From Methanobrevibacter sp. (lineage in GTDB: Archaea > Methanobacteriota > Methanobacteria > Methanobacteriales > Methanobacteriaceae): DNA of 7,142 bases. A model generated the notes under the pieces. The model was not told where the DNA came from. It saw only the letters and a program-made list of their open reading frames with translations, and did not search any database. The stretch lies in the NCBI GenBank assembly GCA_017652345.1, contig JAGCBE010000266.1, positions 1 to 7,142 on the forward strand, written 5' to 3'. Positions 1 to 4,872 of the stretch are shown in pieces. Within the stretch, counting starts at the first letter, position 1. Each line of letters opens with the position of its first letter. Position numbers and translations under genes: made by a program.

Positions 1-1
1 A

Positions 2-559
2 ATCTATACACCTTGTAAGGATATAGGTTCACCGATGACTAACCATTGGCATAAGGTAAGGGAAACGATTATTCAAAATGAGCTGGACGGGGATTTTGTA
101 TTAATGTATGATGATATATTCTTTGTAAAGCCAACTAATTTAACTAACTACCCATTTTATCAAAGGGGAAAGTTAGGAGAAAGTACTACAGGCGGAGAAC
201 ATTATCGGGCTACATTATTAAATGCTAGGGATTTTTTAGTGAAAAAAGGATATACAACTTATGACCATGAATTACATATACCCTGTATTTATAACGCTGA
301 TGCTTTTATGGCATTGGATAGATATTTCATGGCTTTAAAGGACGATTGTCAATCTATGGCTGTAAGGAGTGTATATGGTAATATAAATTGTCAAGAACAA
401 CCTTATCGTGGGGATATAAAGATACGAAATCAAATGGAAAAGGTAAAATATGCCGTAGGCGTGGCTGATTGCTTTTCGGTAAGTGATGATATGTTTCAGT
501 TTGATACTTATGATTGGTTAAAAAAAGACCTAGGAAAACAAAGTAGATGGGAGAAATAA
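2..559 (+). CDS. Stealth-like sugar (phospho)transferase, 5'-truncated by window edge
   Basis: The frame is open from base 2 and the ATG at 35 has no well-placed ribosome binding site, so the gene very likely begins upstream of the window. Counting from the ATG, residues 21-33 read FVLMYDDIFFVKP. A hydrophobic run ending in paired aspartates (D26, D27) is the hallmark of Stealth conserved region 2 and, more broadly, of GT-A-like nucleotide-sugar transferases. Residues 76-91 (YDHELHIPCIYNADAF) and RSVYGNIN at 111-118 resemble Stealth region 3. Known Stealth proteins transfer hexose-1-phosphate from UDP-sugars to build cell-wall or capsule polymers. The exact donor here cannot be read. No signal peptide or membrane segment is visible, so a cytoplasmic role is likely. 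It heads a cluster with two further glycosyltransferase genes, which supports glycan work. An alternative is a generic GT-A glycosyltransferase. Confidence 0.6.
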   Translation: MYTPCKDIGSPMTNHWHKVRETIIQNELDGDFVLMYDDIFFVKPTNLTNYPFYQRGKLGESTTGGEHYRATLLNARDFLVKKGYTTYDHELHIPCIYNADAFMALDRYFMALKDDCQSMAVRSVYGNINCQEQPYRGDIKIRNQMEKVKYAVGVADCFSVSDDMFQFDTYDWLKKDLGKQSRWEK

Positions 560-560
560 A

Positions 561-824
561 ATGAAAATTACTGTAAAAAATATTGATATACAAGAAGAAA
601 TTGGAAAAATAGCTTCGTATAGCTATGACCATGGTGTGGCTTCTGCTGTTGAAATAATTAAAAAGGACGTTATTGAATTACAGAAGAATAATAAAGGGGT
701 AGATGATATTATTAAAATGTTAGATGATTATCTATATGAATGGGGAGAAAACGAAAAAAAATCAAAAAAAGAAATGGATTTGATAATTGTTGAGCTGAAT
801 AAAAAATTAGAAGCGGAGAAATAA
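561..824 (+). CDS. small hypothetical protein, 87 aa
   Basis: I do not recognise this family. The protein is short, highly charged and rich in Lys, Glu, Asp and Ile, with no signal peptide, membrane segment or cysteine. The second half (about residues 45-87) looks helical and could form a coiled coil. It starts one base after the stop of the preceding transferase gene. A GGGAG Shine-Dalgarno sequence at 549-553 lies 7 bases before the ATG, inside the end of that gene, so translation is probably coupled. Its place between glycosyltransferase genes suggests a small accessory protein of that operon, but this is only positional inference. It is judged real because of the ribosome binding site and the tight packing. 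Confidence 0.7.
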   Translation: MKITVKNIDIQEEIGKIASYSYDHGVASAVEIIKKDVIELQKNNKGVDDIIKMLDDYLYEWGENEKKSKKEMDLIIVELNKKLEAEK

Positions 825-828
825 AAAA

Positions 829-1023
829 ATGAAAGATGTACAAGATATAAAAAAAGAACTTGATGGCTTATGTTTGCAAACGCTTATTATGTTAAGAGAT
901 GCATTGGTAGTTGGATATATAACAAAAGATATACCAGAATCAGTGAAACAGAATCTATCTATTTTAGATGAAATTCTTGCTGACGTATTAGATAAACATT
1001 TTAATAAAGGGATTGAAAAATGA
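829..1023 (+). CDS. small hypothetical protein, 64 aa
   Basis: The family is not recognised. The protein has no signal peptide or clear membrane segment and looks mostly helical. GGAGAA at 815-820 lies 8 bases before the ATG and just before the stop of the preceding gene. The TGA stop overlaps the ATG of the GT2 gene (ATGA at 1020-1023), a classic sign of translational coupling within one operon. Together with the previous small gene it forms a pair of small unknown proteins between two transferase genes. I see no sequence similarity between the two. Function is unknown. Confidence 0.7.
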   Translation: MKDVQDIKKELDGLCLQTLIMLRDALVVGYITKDIPESVKQNLSILDEILADVLDKHFNKGIEK

Positions 1024-1781
1024 TTAGTATCTTGATGTCATGTTATAAATCGAATTTCGATTATTTAAGGGAACAAATCGATTCAATTATCCATCAAACG
1101 GAACGAGATTTGGAACTTTTAATCTATAATGATGGGGTAAAAGGATTATCTAATTTTCTTATAGAAAGATATAAAGATAAAAGGATAAAATATTATTCTG
1201 GAGAACATAAAGGGTGTGCAAAAGCATATAACTATCTTTTAAATAAAGCCAAAGGTGAATACATCTGTTTTTGCGACCACGATGATATCTGGCGTTGGGA
1301 TAAACTGGAAACGGAAAAGAAATACCTAGATGAACATCCTGATGTGGATTGTGTTTTTGGATGGCTTAATTGGTTCGGAAAAAAGGAAAAGGCAGAAGCA
1401 TTTGAAATAAGTGATGAAGATATATCTAAAGAGCTTTTATTTTGGCAACCAATAAAAAATCCAACAGTTATGTTTAGAAAAGAAAGATTTGGGGAATATG
1501 ATAGCCCGTATGACCGATGTAGCGATTATTGGTTCTGGTCAAAGCATTATGATAGGCATTATCATTTAATTCCTAAGTTTATGGTAAATTATCGTAGGCA
1601 CGAGTCACAGATGACGGCTAATAAGTTGATTTTTCGTGAGGAAACGGCTAAAATTATTCAAAGGAATATGGCTATGTTTGGTAAGGATTTGGATTTGAAT
1701 ACCTGTAAAAAGTTAGATAGATATTCAAAGACTTATGATGAAGGACTTAAAAAGAAAACACAAAGGGAGATATTTGGATGA
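1020..1781 (+). CDS. GT2 family glycosyltransferase, 253 aa
   Basis: The N-terminus MISILMSCYKSN, followed by LREQIDSIIHQT (residues 16-27) and LLIYNDG (33-39), is the standard opening of a GT2 (GT-A fold) inverting glycosyltransferase. The nucleotide-sugar and metal site is the CDHDD stretch at 85-89, after GEYICF. Further family-like features are NPTVMFRK (147-154), a SDYWFW segment (168-173) where the catalytic-base region lies in relatives, and YRRHESQMT (191-199). The length fits a single soluble catalytic domain. The acceptor and sugar cannot be deduced. AAAGGG at 1006-1011 sets the start, 8 bases upstream, and the ATG overlaps the previous stop. Its own stop overlaps the next ATG (ATGA, 1778-1781), so it should be co-translated with the GT8-GT29 fusion. 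A role in making or capping a surface polysaccharide is likely. Confidence 0.9.
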   Translation: MISILMSCYKSNFDYLREQIDSIIHQTERDLELLIYNDGVKGLSNFLIERYKDKRIKYYSGEHKGCAKAYNYLLNKAKGEYICFCDHDDIWRWDKLETEKKYLDEHPDVDCVFGWLNWFGKKEKAEAFEISDEDISKELLFWQPIKNPTVMFRKERFGEYDSPYDRCSDYWFWSKHYDRHYHLIPKFMVNYRRHESQMTANKLIFREETAKIIQRNMAMFGKDLDLNTCKKLDRYSKTYDEGLKKKTQREIFG

Positions 1782-2980
1782 TAATTGTATATTGTTTGGA
1801 TAATGCTTATGTTCCTTTTGCTGAAATATCTATCCAAACAGTAAAGAAGCATAATCCAGATGCCAAAATAGTAATTGTATCTGAAAAGCCAATTAATGTA
1901 AATGGTGCTGATGAATACTATGTATGGGATTTAGGTGGTATTCATAGAAATCGTGGAGAAGGGGATAGGATATCCAATGCGGCATATCTAAAGTTATTAT
2001 TACCTAGATTGCCTTATGATAAGGTATTATTCTTGGATGGTGATGTGATATGCCAACACCCATTGGATAATCTTTGGGGAACTAGTGTGGAGTATATTGG
2101 ATTATGCGAAAGTCATTCGTATGGTAAAAAGCAGGCAGAGGATTTGGGTATTGACCGATATGGCTTATCTGGAATGATGTTGTTAAACTTAAAGAATTTA
2201 CGTCAGATTGACTTTACTAAAAAGGCATTTGAAAAAGAGAAGGATATACCTACTCCCAAAACTGGGTGGCATCACGAGGAAACGATTTTAAATACTTGTT
2301 TTTACGATTTGCTTGAATTTTTGCCCATAAGATATAACTATTGTTTTCATAGAGAATACGAAAAGCCGATAGATTATAATGATGCTATCATATTACATAT
2401 TTGTGGAAAAGATAAGTCTTATATGTTTGAATATGCTAGAAAACAGGAAAAGTATCCAGAATTATCGTCTATGCGACCAGAAATACAGGAAAAAAGAATC
2501 GCAATCGTTGGTGATAGTCTCTGTATCTTTGATGGTAAGTATGGTAAGGATATAGATGGTCACGATTTTATTATCCGATTCAATAAAGGTTTTATCAAAG
2601 ATGGAGAATGTCAAGGAACTAGAACGGATTTGCTTATCTTGGCTTGTCCTATGTCTGGAAATGAAATCAGTATGTTTAAACCGAGATATGTAGCAAATAG
2701 AAGTAGAAGTTATGTTAATAAAGCTGATTTTACCATAAATAGTTATGAAAGAGCCGTTATGAAGAACGCTTTAGGGAAACAGCCGAGCACAGGATTTATG
2801 GCTGTGAATATATGTTTAACTTTTGGTGCTAAAGAAATAAATCTATTCGGTTTTGATGGTTCTGGCATATCTTATCCTAACGAACCAAATTATAAAACCC
2901 AACACGATATGAAAAAGGAACTTGAAATATATAAGGGGTATGAAGCTGTTGGATTATTAAAAATTCATGGTGCCGATTAG
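1778..2980 (+). CDS. two-domain glycosyltransferase: GT8-like plus GT29 sialyltransferase-like, 400 aa
   Basis: Residues 1 to about 235 look like a GT8 (LgtC/glycogenin-type) retaining transferase: an N-terminal beta strand, YLKLLLPRLP (70-79), the DxD motif in VLFLDGDV (83-90, D87/D89), GLSGMMLLNL (129-138), and HICGKDK (207-213), which matches the HxxGxxK closing motif. From about 238 the sequence changes family. IAIVGDS (241-247), DGHDFIIRFNKG (260-271) and GTRTDL (280-285) resemble sialylmotif L. PSTGFMAVN (336-344) with INLFGFDG (354-361) resembles sialylmotif S, and HDMKKE (376-381) supplies the expected late histidine. A GT8 domain normally adds Gal or Glc; GT29 domains transfer sialic acid from CMP-sialic acid. 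One chain could therefore extend and cap a glycan, although the donor of the second domain is inferred only. GGGAG at 1765-1769 supports the start. Confidence 0.85.
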   Translation: MIIVYCLDNAYVPFAEISIQTVKKHNPDAKIVIVSEKPINVNGADEYYVWDLGGIHRNRGEGDRISNAAYLKLLLPRLPYDKVLFLDGDVICQHPLDNLWGTSVEYIGLCESHSYGKKQAEDLGIDRYGLSGMMLLNLKNLRQIDFTKKAFEKEKDIPTPKTGWHHEETILNTCFYDLLEFLPIRYNYCFHREYEKPIDYNDAIILHICGKDKSYMFEYARKQEKYPELSSMRPEIQEKRIAIVGDSLCIFDGKYGKDIDGHDFIIRFNKGFIKDGECQGTRTDLLILACPMSGNEISMFKPRYVANRSRSYVNKADFTINSYERAVMKNALGKQPSTGFMAVNICLTFGAKEINLFGFDGSGISYPNEPNYKTQHDMKKELEIYKGYEAVGLLKIHGAD

Positions 2981-2983
2981 ATT

Positions 2984-3382
2984 TTAATTCACCACTTCTA
3001 TATTTTTTCTTTTACCTTTATTCCATGGTATTCTTCCTTTTAGTAATTCTCCCCTTCTTTTATGAACATTGTTGTAGGTACAATTATATCTAAAAGAACA
3101 CCATTCAAGGTTCTCGTAGTAGTTATTTAGCTTATTCTCATCTTTATGGTTTACGCACGGGTAATTGTTTATATTTTCTAGAAAAGATTCGGCAACAAGT
3201 CTGTGGACATTTTTAATTTCTTGCCTTTTCCCATCGTGTGGATTAAAGAGTACGACCCTATAATATCCATCTCTTAAGTATGTTTTTATTGGCTTGTTAG
3301 TTTTTTTATTTTTTATATTTCCATAGTTAGAAATTAAATATCTTGGATTTGTTTTTAGCTCTTTCCAAATTTCATTTGTCAT
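2984..3382 (-). CDS. NUMOD4/HNH homing-type endonuclease, 132 aa
   Basis: The start IWKELKTNPRYLISNYGNI (residues 5-23) is a NUMOD4 motif, a DNA-contacting module of phage HNH homing enzymes. VHRLVAESF (59-67) followed by NHKDENKLNN (78-87) and NLEWCS (91-96) is the HNH_3-type nuclease core, with H60, H79 and D81 as likely metal or catalytic residues. PWNKGK (119-124) resembles a NUMOD3 tail. The length fits a free-standing enzyme that nicks or cuts DNA to promote its own spread. AAGGAC about 8 bases before the ATG serves as ribosome binding site. A TTGATA-N17-TATAAT promoter lies at 3469-3497 on the same strand. The gene runs against the glycosyltransferase operon, with stops only three bases apart, so the two transcripts converge. 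All motif residues are present, so it looks intact. Confidence 0.88.
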   Translation of the reverse strand: MTNEIWKELKTNPRYLISNYGNIKNKKTNKPIKTYLRDGYYRVVLFNPHDGKRQEIKNVHRLVAESFLENINNYPCVNHKDENKLNNYYENLEWCSFRYNCTYNNVHKRRGELLKGRIPWNKGKRKNIEVVN

Positions 3383-3462
3383 TTTACTTGTCCTTTGTAA
3401 AGTCCTTAATACGATTGGAACAGGAAATGGACTAATTTCTTTTCGGGCGCTACCCTAGTTCC
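3383..3462 (-). other. 5' leader of the HNH gene with a small inverted repeat
   Basis: Between the presumed start of transcription (about 3462) and the HNH start codon lie about 80 bases. GGAAC (3417-3421) and GTTCC (3458-3462) are inverted and could close a loop across most of the leader. I see no known riboswitch class in it. Confidence 0.25.
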
Positions 3463-3468
3463 AACTAT

Positions 3469-3497
3469 ATTATATATTATTTTAGTAGAAATATCAA
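3469..3497 (-). promoter_or_regulatory. sigma-70 promoter for the HNH gene
   Basis: Read on the minus strand: TTGATA (3497-3492), a 17-base spacer, then TATAAT (3474-3469). This is eleven of twelve consensus bases with ideal spacing. Transcription should begin near 3462 and reach the HNH start codon about 80 bases later. Confidence 0.6.
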
Positions 3498-3510
3498 GTA
3501 TTCCAATAAA

Positions 3511-3696
3511 GTGGATACGATAACGAGGTTTAAAGAGCCCACTGATATACGCCCTTCCTTGGATTACTGGGGTATGTGTGTACAGGCACAATCACAGTAT
3601 TTGAATGGTCGCCGTCCATTCGCCAAGGATATTGTTTCTTTGTATCGTTCAAAGGTATGGCTAGTACATATTCCTCATCCACTGTTTGTATTATAG
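3511..3696 (+). pseudogene. orphan coding fragment (C-terminal remnant?), 61 codons from GTG
   Basis: This plus-strand frame opens after a stop at 3433-3435 and ends with TAG at 3694-3696. The best initiation codon is GTG at 3511, but no ribosome binding site precedes it. Even so, the peptide looks like real protein: it is rich in Trp, Tyr, Pro and Arg with a compact pattern (DYWGMCVQAQSQYLNG, then KVWLVHIPHPLF). That composition is unlike chance AT-rich translation. I do not recognise the family. The likeliest reading is the tail of a gene whose front was lost, perhaps when the HNH element entered. Joining it to the preceding glycosyltransferase would need a frame change. It lies antisense to a possible longer HNH leader, so it may not be translated at all. 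Confidence 0.35.
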
Positions 3697-3718
3697 AAAA
3701 TTTTTATAAAAAAGTCAA
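3690..3718 (-). promoter_or_regulatory. sigma-70 promoter, minus strand
   Basis: On the minus strand, TTGACT (3718-3713), a 17-base spacer and TATAAT (3695-3690). It reads leftward through the orphan fragment, antisense to it, toward the HNH gene, and would give that gene a second, roughly 300-base leader. Its -35 region shares an identical 16-base stretch with the promoter at 4321-4349. Confidence 0.5.
3703..3718 (-). repeat. 16-bp promoter repeat, copy 1 (copy 2 at 4334-4349)
   Basis: On the minus strand both copies begin with the -35 box and read TTGACTTTTTTATAAA. The 16 bases are identical and sit at the same place in two leftward promoters that flank the 160-aa gene. The -10 ends differ. 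Confidence 0.6.
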
Positions 3719-3723
3719 ACAAT

Positions 3724-3749
3724 AAAAACGGGGTAGCCCTAACTACCCC
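3724..3749 (-). terminator. rho-independent terminator of the 160-aa gene
   Basis: GGGGTAG (3730-3736) and CTACCCC (3743-3749) form a perfect 7-bp stem with a 6-base loop. On the minus strand the stem is followed by GTTTTTATT (3729-3721), a good U-tract. It lies about 27 bases beyond the stop of the 3776-4258 gene. A second, weaker inverted repeat (TTAGCC/GGCTAA) spans that stop codon. No U-tract follows on the plus strand, so it acts on leftward transcription. Confidence 0.8.
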
Positions 3750-3775
3750 ACCACCATTAGCCGAAAGGAGTTAGG

Positions 3776-4258
3776 CTAAATTCTATCAATTGTCTTTCCG
3801 TCATCATTCATAACGAAGATTGGACCAGATGTGATATAGGTTTTATCGTCAACTTCAATAATAGAAAGTTTTTTATTACAAGCCCCCATTGGCTCGTCTT
3901 TTGCAGAATCGCTTGGACATTTCCAAACGTTTTTATAATACTCTTCTTTTTCAGATAACATAGGGCATAGTAATTCGTGCGGCGTATTTGGAAACATTTC
4001 TTCAACAGTTCCATATAAAGTAACAAGAATACTTTTGTCGTTATATGCTGTTTGTGCAACCGATGTAAAAGAATCACATAGGGACTCTATTAGTTTTCCA
4101 TCTTTTTCCCCTATTGGTAAAGACATTTCTTCAATATATGCACACATAATAGGATATAAGTCAGAATGAATAAGCCTGCTTGTTTTATCCAAAGTTACGT
4201 TATTTGATTGAAGTAATAAGTATTTTTGGCTATCGCCACAAAAGATTTTAATAAACAT
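3776..4258 (-). CDS. hypothetical protein, 160 aa, in a moron-like single-gene unit
   Basis: I do not recognise a family. The protein has no signal peptide or membrane segment, is mixed alpha/beta in appearance, and contains several cysteines (including C7, C39, C61, C97, C114 and C127). Its C-terminal 30 residues (IIEVDDKTYITSG onward) look beta-rich. AAGGAGA lies about 7 bases before the ATG, an excellent ribosome binding site. The gene has its own near-consensus promoter (4321-4349), a perfect palindrome at the predicted start of transcription, and a strong terminator just past the stop. It runs opposite to both neighbouring gene groups. This layout is typical of phage morons, cargo genes expressed from the prophage independently of phage genes, which often serve exclusion of other phages or host fitness. 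That role is inferred from layout only. Confidence 0.8.
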   Translation of the reverse strand: MFIKIFCGDSQKYLLLQSNNVTLDKTSRLIHSDLYPIMCAYIEEMSLPIGEKDGKLIESLCDSFTSVAQTAYNDKSILVTLYGTVEEMFPNTPHELLCPMLSEKEEYYKNVWKCPSDSAKDEPMGACNKKLSIIEVDDKTYITSGPIFVMNDDGKTIDRI

Positions 4259-4296
4259 TGTATTTCTCCTTGTTTGTATGTTTGTCTATTTATCTT

Positions 4297-4314
4297 GAAC
4301 AAGTCGCCTTGTTC
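4297..4314. promoter_or_regulatory. operator-like palindrome at the start of the 160-aa gene transcript
   Basis: GAACAAG (4297-4303) and CTTGTTC (4308-4314) are a perfect 7-base inverted repeat around TCGC. It begins about 7 bases downstream of the minus-strand -10 box, so it covers the predicted +1 to +18. A bound dimeric repressor would block transcription. As RNA it would be a 5' hairpin that could instead affect mRNA stability. Confidence 0.5.
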
Positions 4315-4320
4315 ATAGAT

Positions 4321-4349
4321 AATATAGCATAGATTTATAAAAAAGTCAA
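4321..4349 (-). promoter_or_regulatory. sigma-70 promoter (extended -10) of the 160-aa gene
   Basis: Minus strand: TTGACT (4349-4344), a 17-base spacer ending TGC, then TATATT (4326-4321). Spacing is ideal and a TGn extended -10 is present. The leader would be about 55 bases, with a strong Shine-Dalgarno sequence before the ATG at 4258. Confidence 0.72.
4334..4349 (-). repeat. 16-bp promoter repeat, copy 2
   Basis: Identical to 3703-3718 on the same strand and at the same position relative to the -35 box. The two copies bracket the 160-aa gene and its terminator. Confidence 0.6.
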
Positions 4350-4367
4350 GAAAATAGAAATAGGTAC

Positions 4368-4396
4368 TTGACATTTGCAAAAAAATAATATATAAT
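4368..4396 (+). promoter_or_regulatory. perfect consensus sigma-70 promoter into the noncoding region
   Basis: TTGACA (4368-4373), 17 bases, TATAAT (4391-4396): all twelve consensus bases with ideal spacing. It diverges from the promoter of the 160-aa gene, with 18 bases between the two -35 boxes. Transcription should begin near 4403 and enter a stretch with no convincing open reading frame, as expected for an RNA gene or long leader. Confidence 0.75.
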
Positions 4397-4403
4397 GCGT
4401 TCA

Positions 4404-4467
4404 AGAGGCTAGGAATTTGGTTGCTCTTATTCCGAAAGCCGTCCGTGTAGGGTTGCCTCTCGTTTTT
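4404..4467 (+). promoter_or_regulatory. possible attenuator-like hairpin early in the RNA
   Basis: AGAGGC (4404-4409) can pair with GCCTCT (4455-4460), which is followed at once by CGTTTTT (4461-4467), a U-tract like that of an intrinsic terminator. This pairing competes with GGCT/AGCC, and its loop holds the TCCGTGTA strand that pairs beyond the U-tract. The two states could therefore be alternatives, as in an attenuator. The loop is long (45 bases), which weakens the call. Confidence 0.3.
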
Positions 4468-4490
4468 AAAATACACGGATGCTACACGGA
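4442..4490 (+). repeat. 8-base element: one inverted and two direct copies
   Basis: TACACGGA occurs at 4472-4479 and 4483-4490, 11 bases apart start to start, about one helical turn. Its exact complement TCCGTGTA lies at 4442-4449. The set could be RNA helix partners or protein-binding sites on DNA. It is too short and too few for a CRISPR array. Confidence 0.6.
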
Positions 4491-4752
4491 AAATAAATAA
4501 CAATTCTTTTATTTTCAATCTGGACGTTAGCAAAGGTTTTAGGTCATAGGGGTTTTATGCCTATTCAAAAAACTCCCGTGCTGGTGTCCTGACGACCAGA
4601 ATAATAAAAAACAGGTTGAGCTAGAAGTCTTTCAAGAGATGGACAGTTAGGTCGTTGATAGCGATACTATGAAACGGGTTCTGCTTTAAGACATTAGGCG
4701 TAAGGAGAAGTCCAAGGAATACGATAAAGTTCCACCCGATAAAATAGCTCAT

Positions 4753-4872
4753 AAAAATATATCGCATAGATTGTTATTTATGAAACTTATTAGTAAGTCA
4801 ATAAGTATATCTCTTGTATTGCTTAAATTAAATGGCATTGACAACATTGATTGTTTTTGCTATAATGTTGGT
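4753..4872 (+). other. AT-rich spacer before the minor head gene
   Basis: Apart from the promoter at 4838-4866 and a weak ACTTA/TAAGT hairpin (4785-4798), nothing is supported here. An in-frame extension of the minor head gene back to ATG 4771 exists, but its 34 codons overlap that promoter and look unlike the family. Confidence 0.5.
4838..4866 (+). promoter_or_regulatory. perfect consensus, extended -10 promoter abutting the minor head gene
   Basis: TTGACA (4838-4843), 17 bases ending TGC, TATAAT (4861-4866). This is all twelve consensus bases plus the TGn extension. The -10 ends 6 bases before the ATG at 4873, so transcription should start at or within a base or two of the A of the AUG. 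Confidence 0.75.

Larger units (their letters stand above)
4403..4752 (+). ncRNA. candidate structured noncoding RNA, about 350 nt, family not recognised
   Basis: No credible gene lies here, yet the sequence is less AT-rich than its flanks and follows a perfect promoter. Hand pairing finds these helices. (1) GGCT/AGCC (4407-4410, 4437-4440) continuing as GGAAT/ATTCC (4412-4416, 4429-4433). (2) TCCGTGTA (4442-4449) with either TACACGGA copy (4472-4479 or 4483-4490). (3) A 9-bp AT hairpin, 4489-4516. (4) A 10-bp helix 4522-4531/4580-4589 with three G-U pairs, enclosing 4535-4540/4569-4574 and 4546-4550/4560-4564. (5) CTGGT/ACCAG (4581-4585, 4595-4599), competing with helix 4. (6) TGAGCTA/TAGCTCA (4617-4623, 4745-4751), closing a domain that holds CGGGT/ACCCG (4675-4679, 4734-4738) and GGAA/TTCC (4716-4719, 4730-4733). 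I found no RNase P, tmRNA or 6S signatures. The 3' end is uncertain because no clear terminator follows. Confidence 0.45.

Noticed and set aside
354..632. Minus-strand frame opposite the Stealth-like gene
   Set aside because: It lies opposite two well-supported plus-strand genes and has no supporting signals.
3406..3591. Minus-strand 61-codon frame in the HNH upstream region
   Set aside because: It spans the HNH promoter at 3469-3497, has no ribosome binding site, and overlaps a more protein-like plus-strand frame.
4442..4490. CRISPR-like repeats
   Set aside because: Only two 8-base direct copies, 11 bases apart, with no spacer-sized intervals and no cas genes.
4195..4533. Minus-strand 112-codon frame spanning the divergent promoters
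   Set aside because: It covers two promoters and the palindrome, overlaps the real 160-aa gene start in another frame, and has no family features.
4617..4751. Retron-type msr/msd RNA suggested by the end-pairing TGAGCTA/TAGCTCA
   Set aside because: No reverse transcriptase gene is in the window and no long msd hairpin is visible between the ends.
4403..4752. RNase P RNA, tmRNA, 6S RNA or group I intron
   Set aside because: The conserved RNase P core, tmRNA ends and tag frame, and a recognisable group I P7/P3 core were not found. No split gene flanks the region.
4771..4872. N-terminal extension of the minor head gene from ATG 4771
   Set aside because: The 34 extra codons overlap a perfect promoter ending at 4866, lack a ribosome binding site and look unlike the family, whose similarity begins right at codon 4873.
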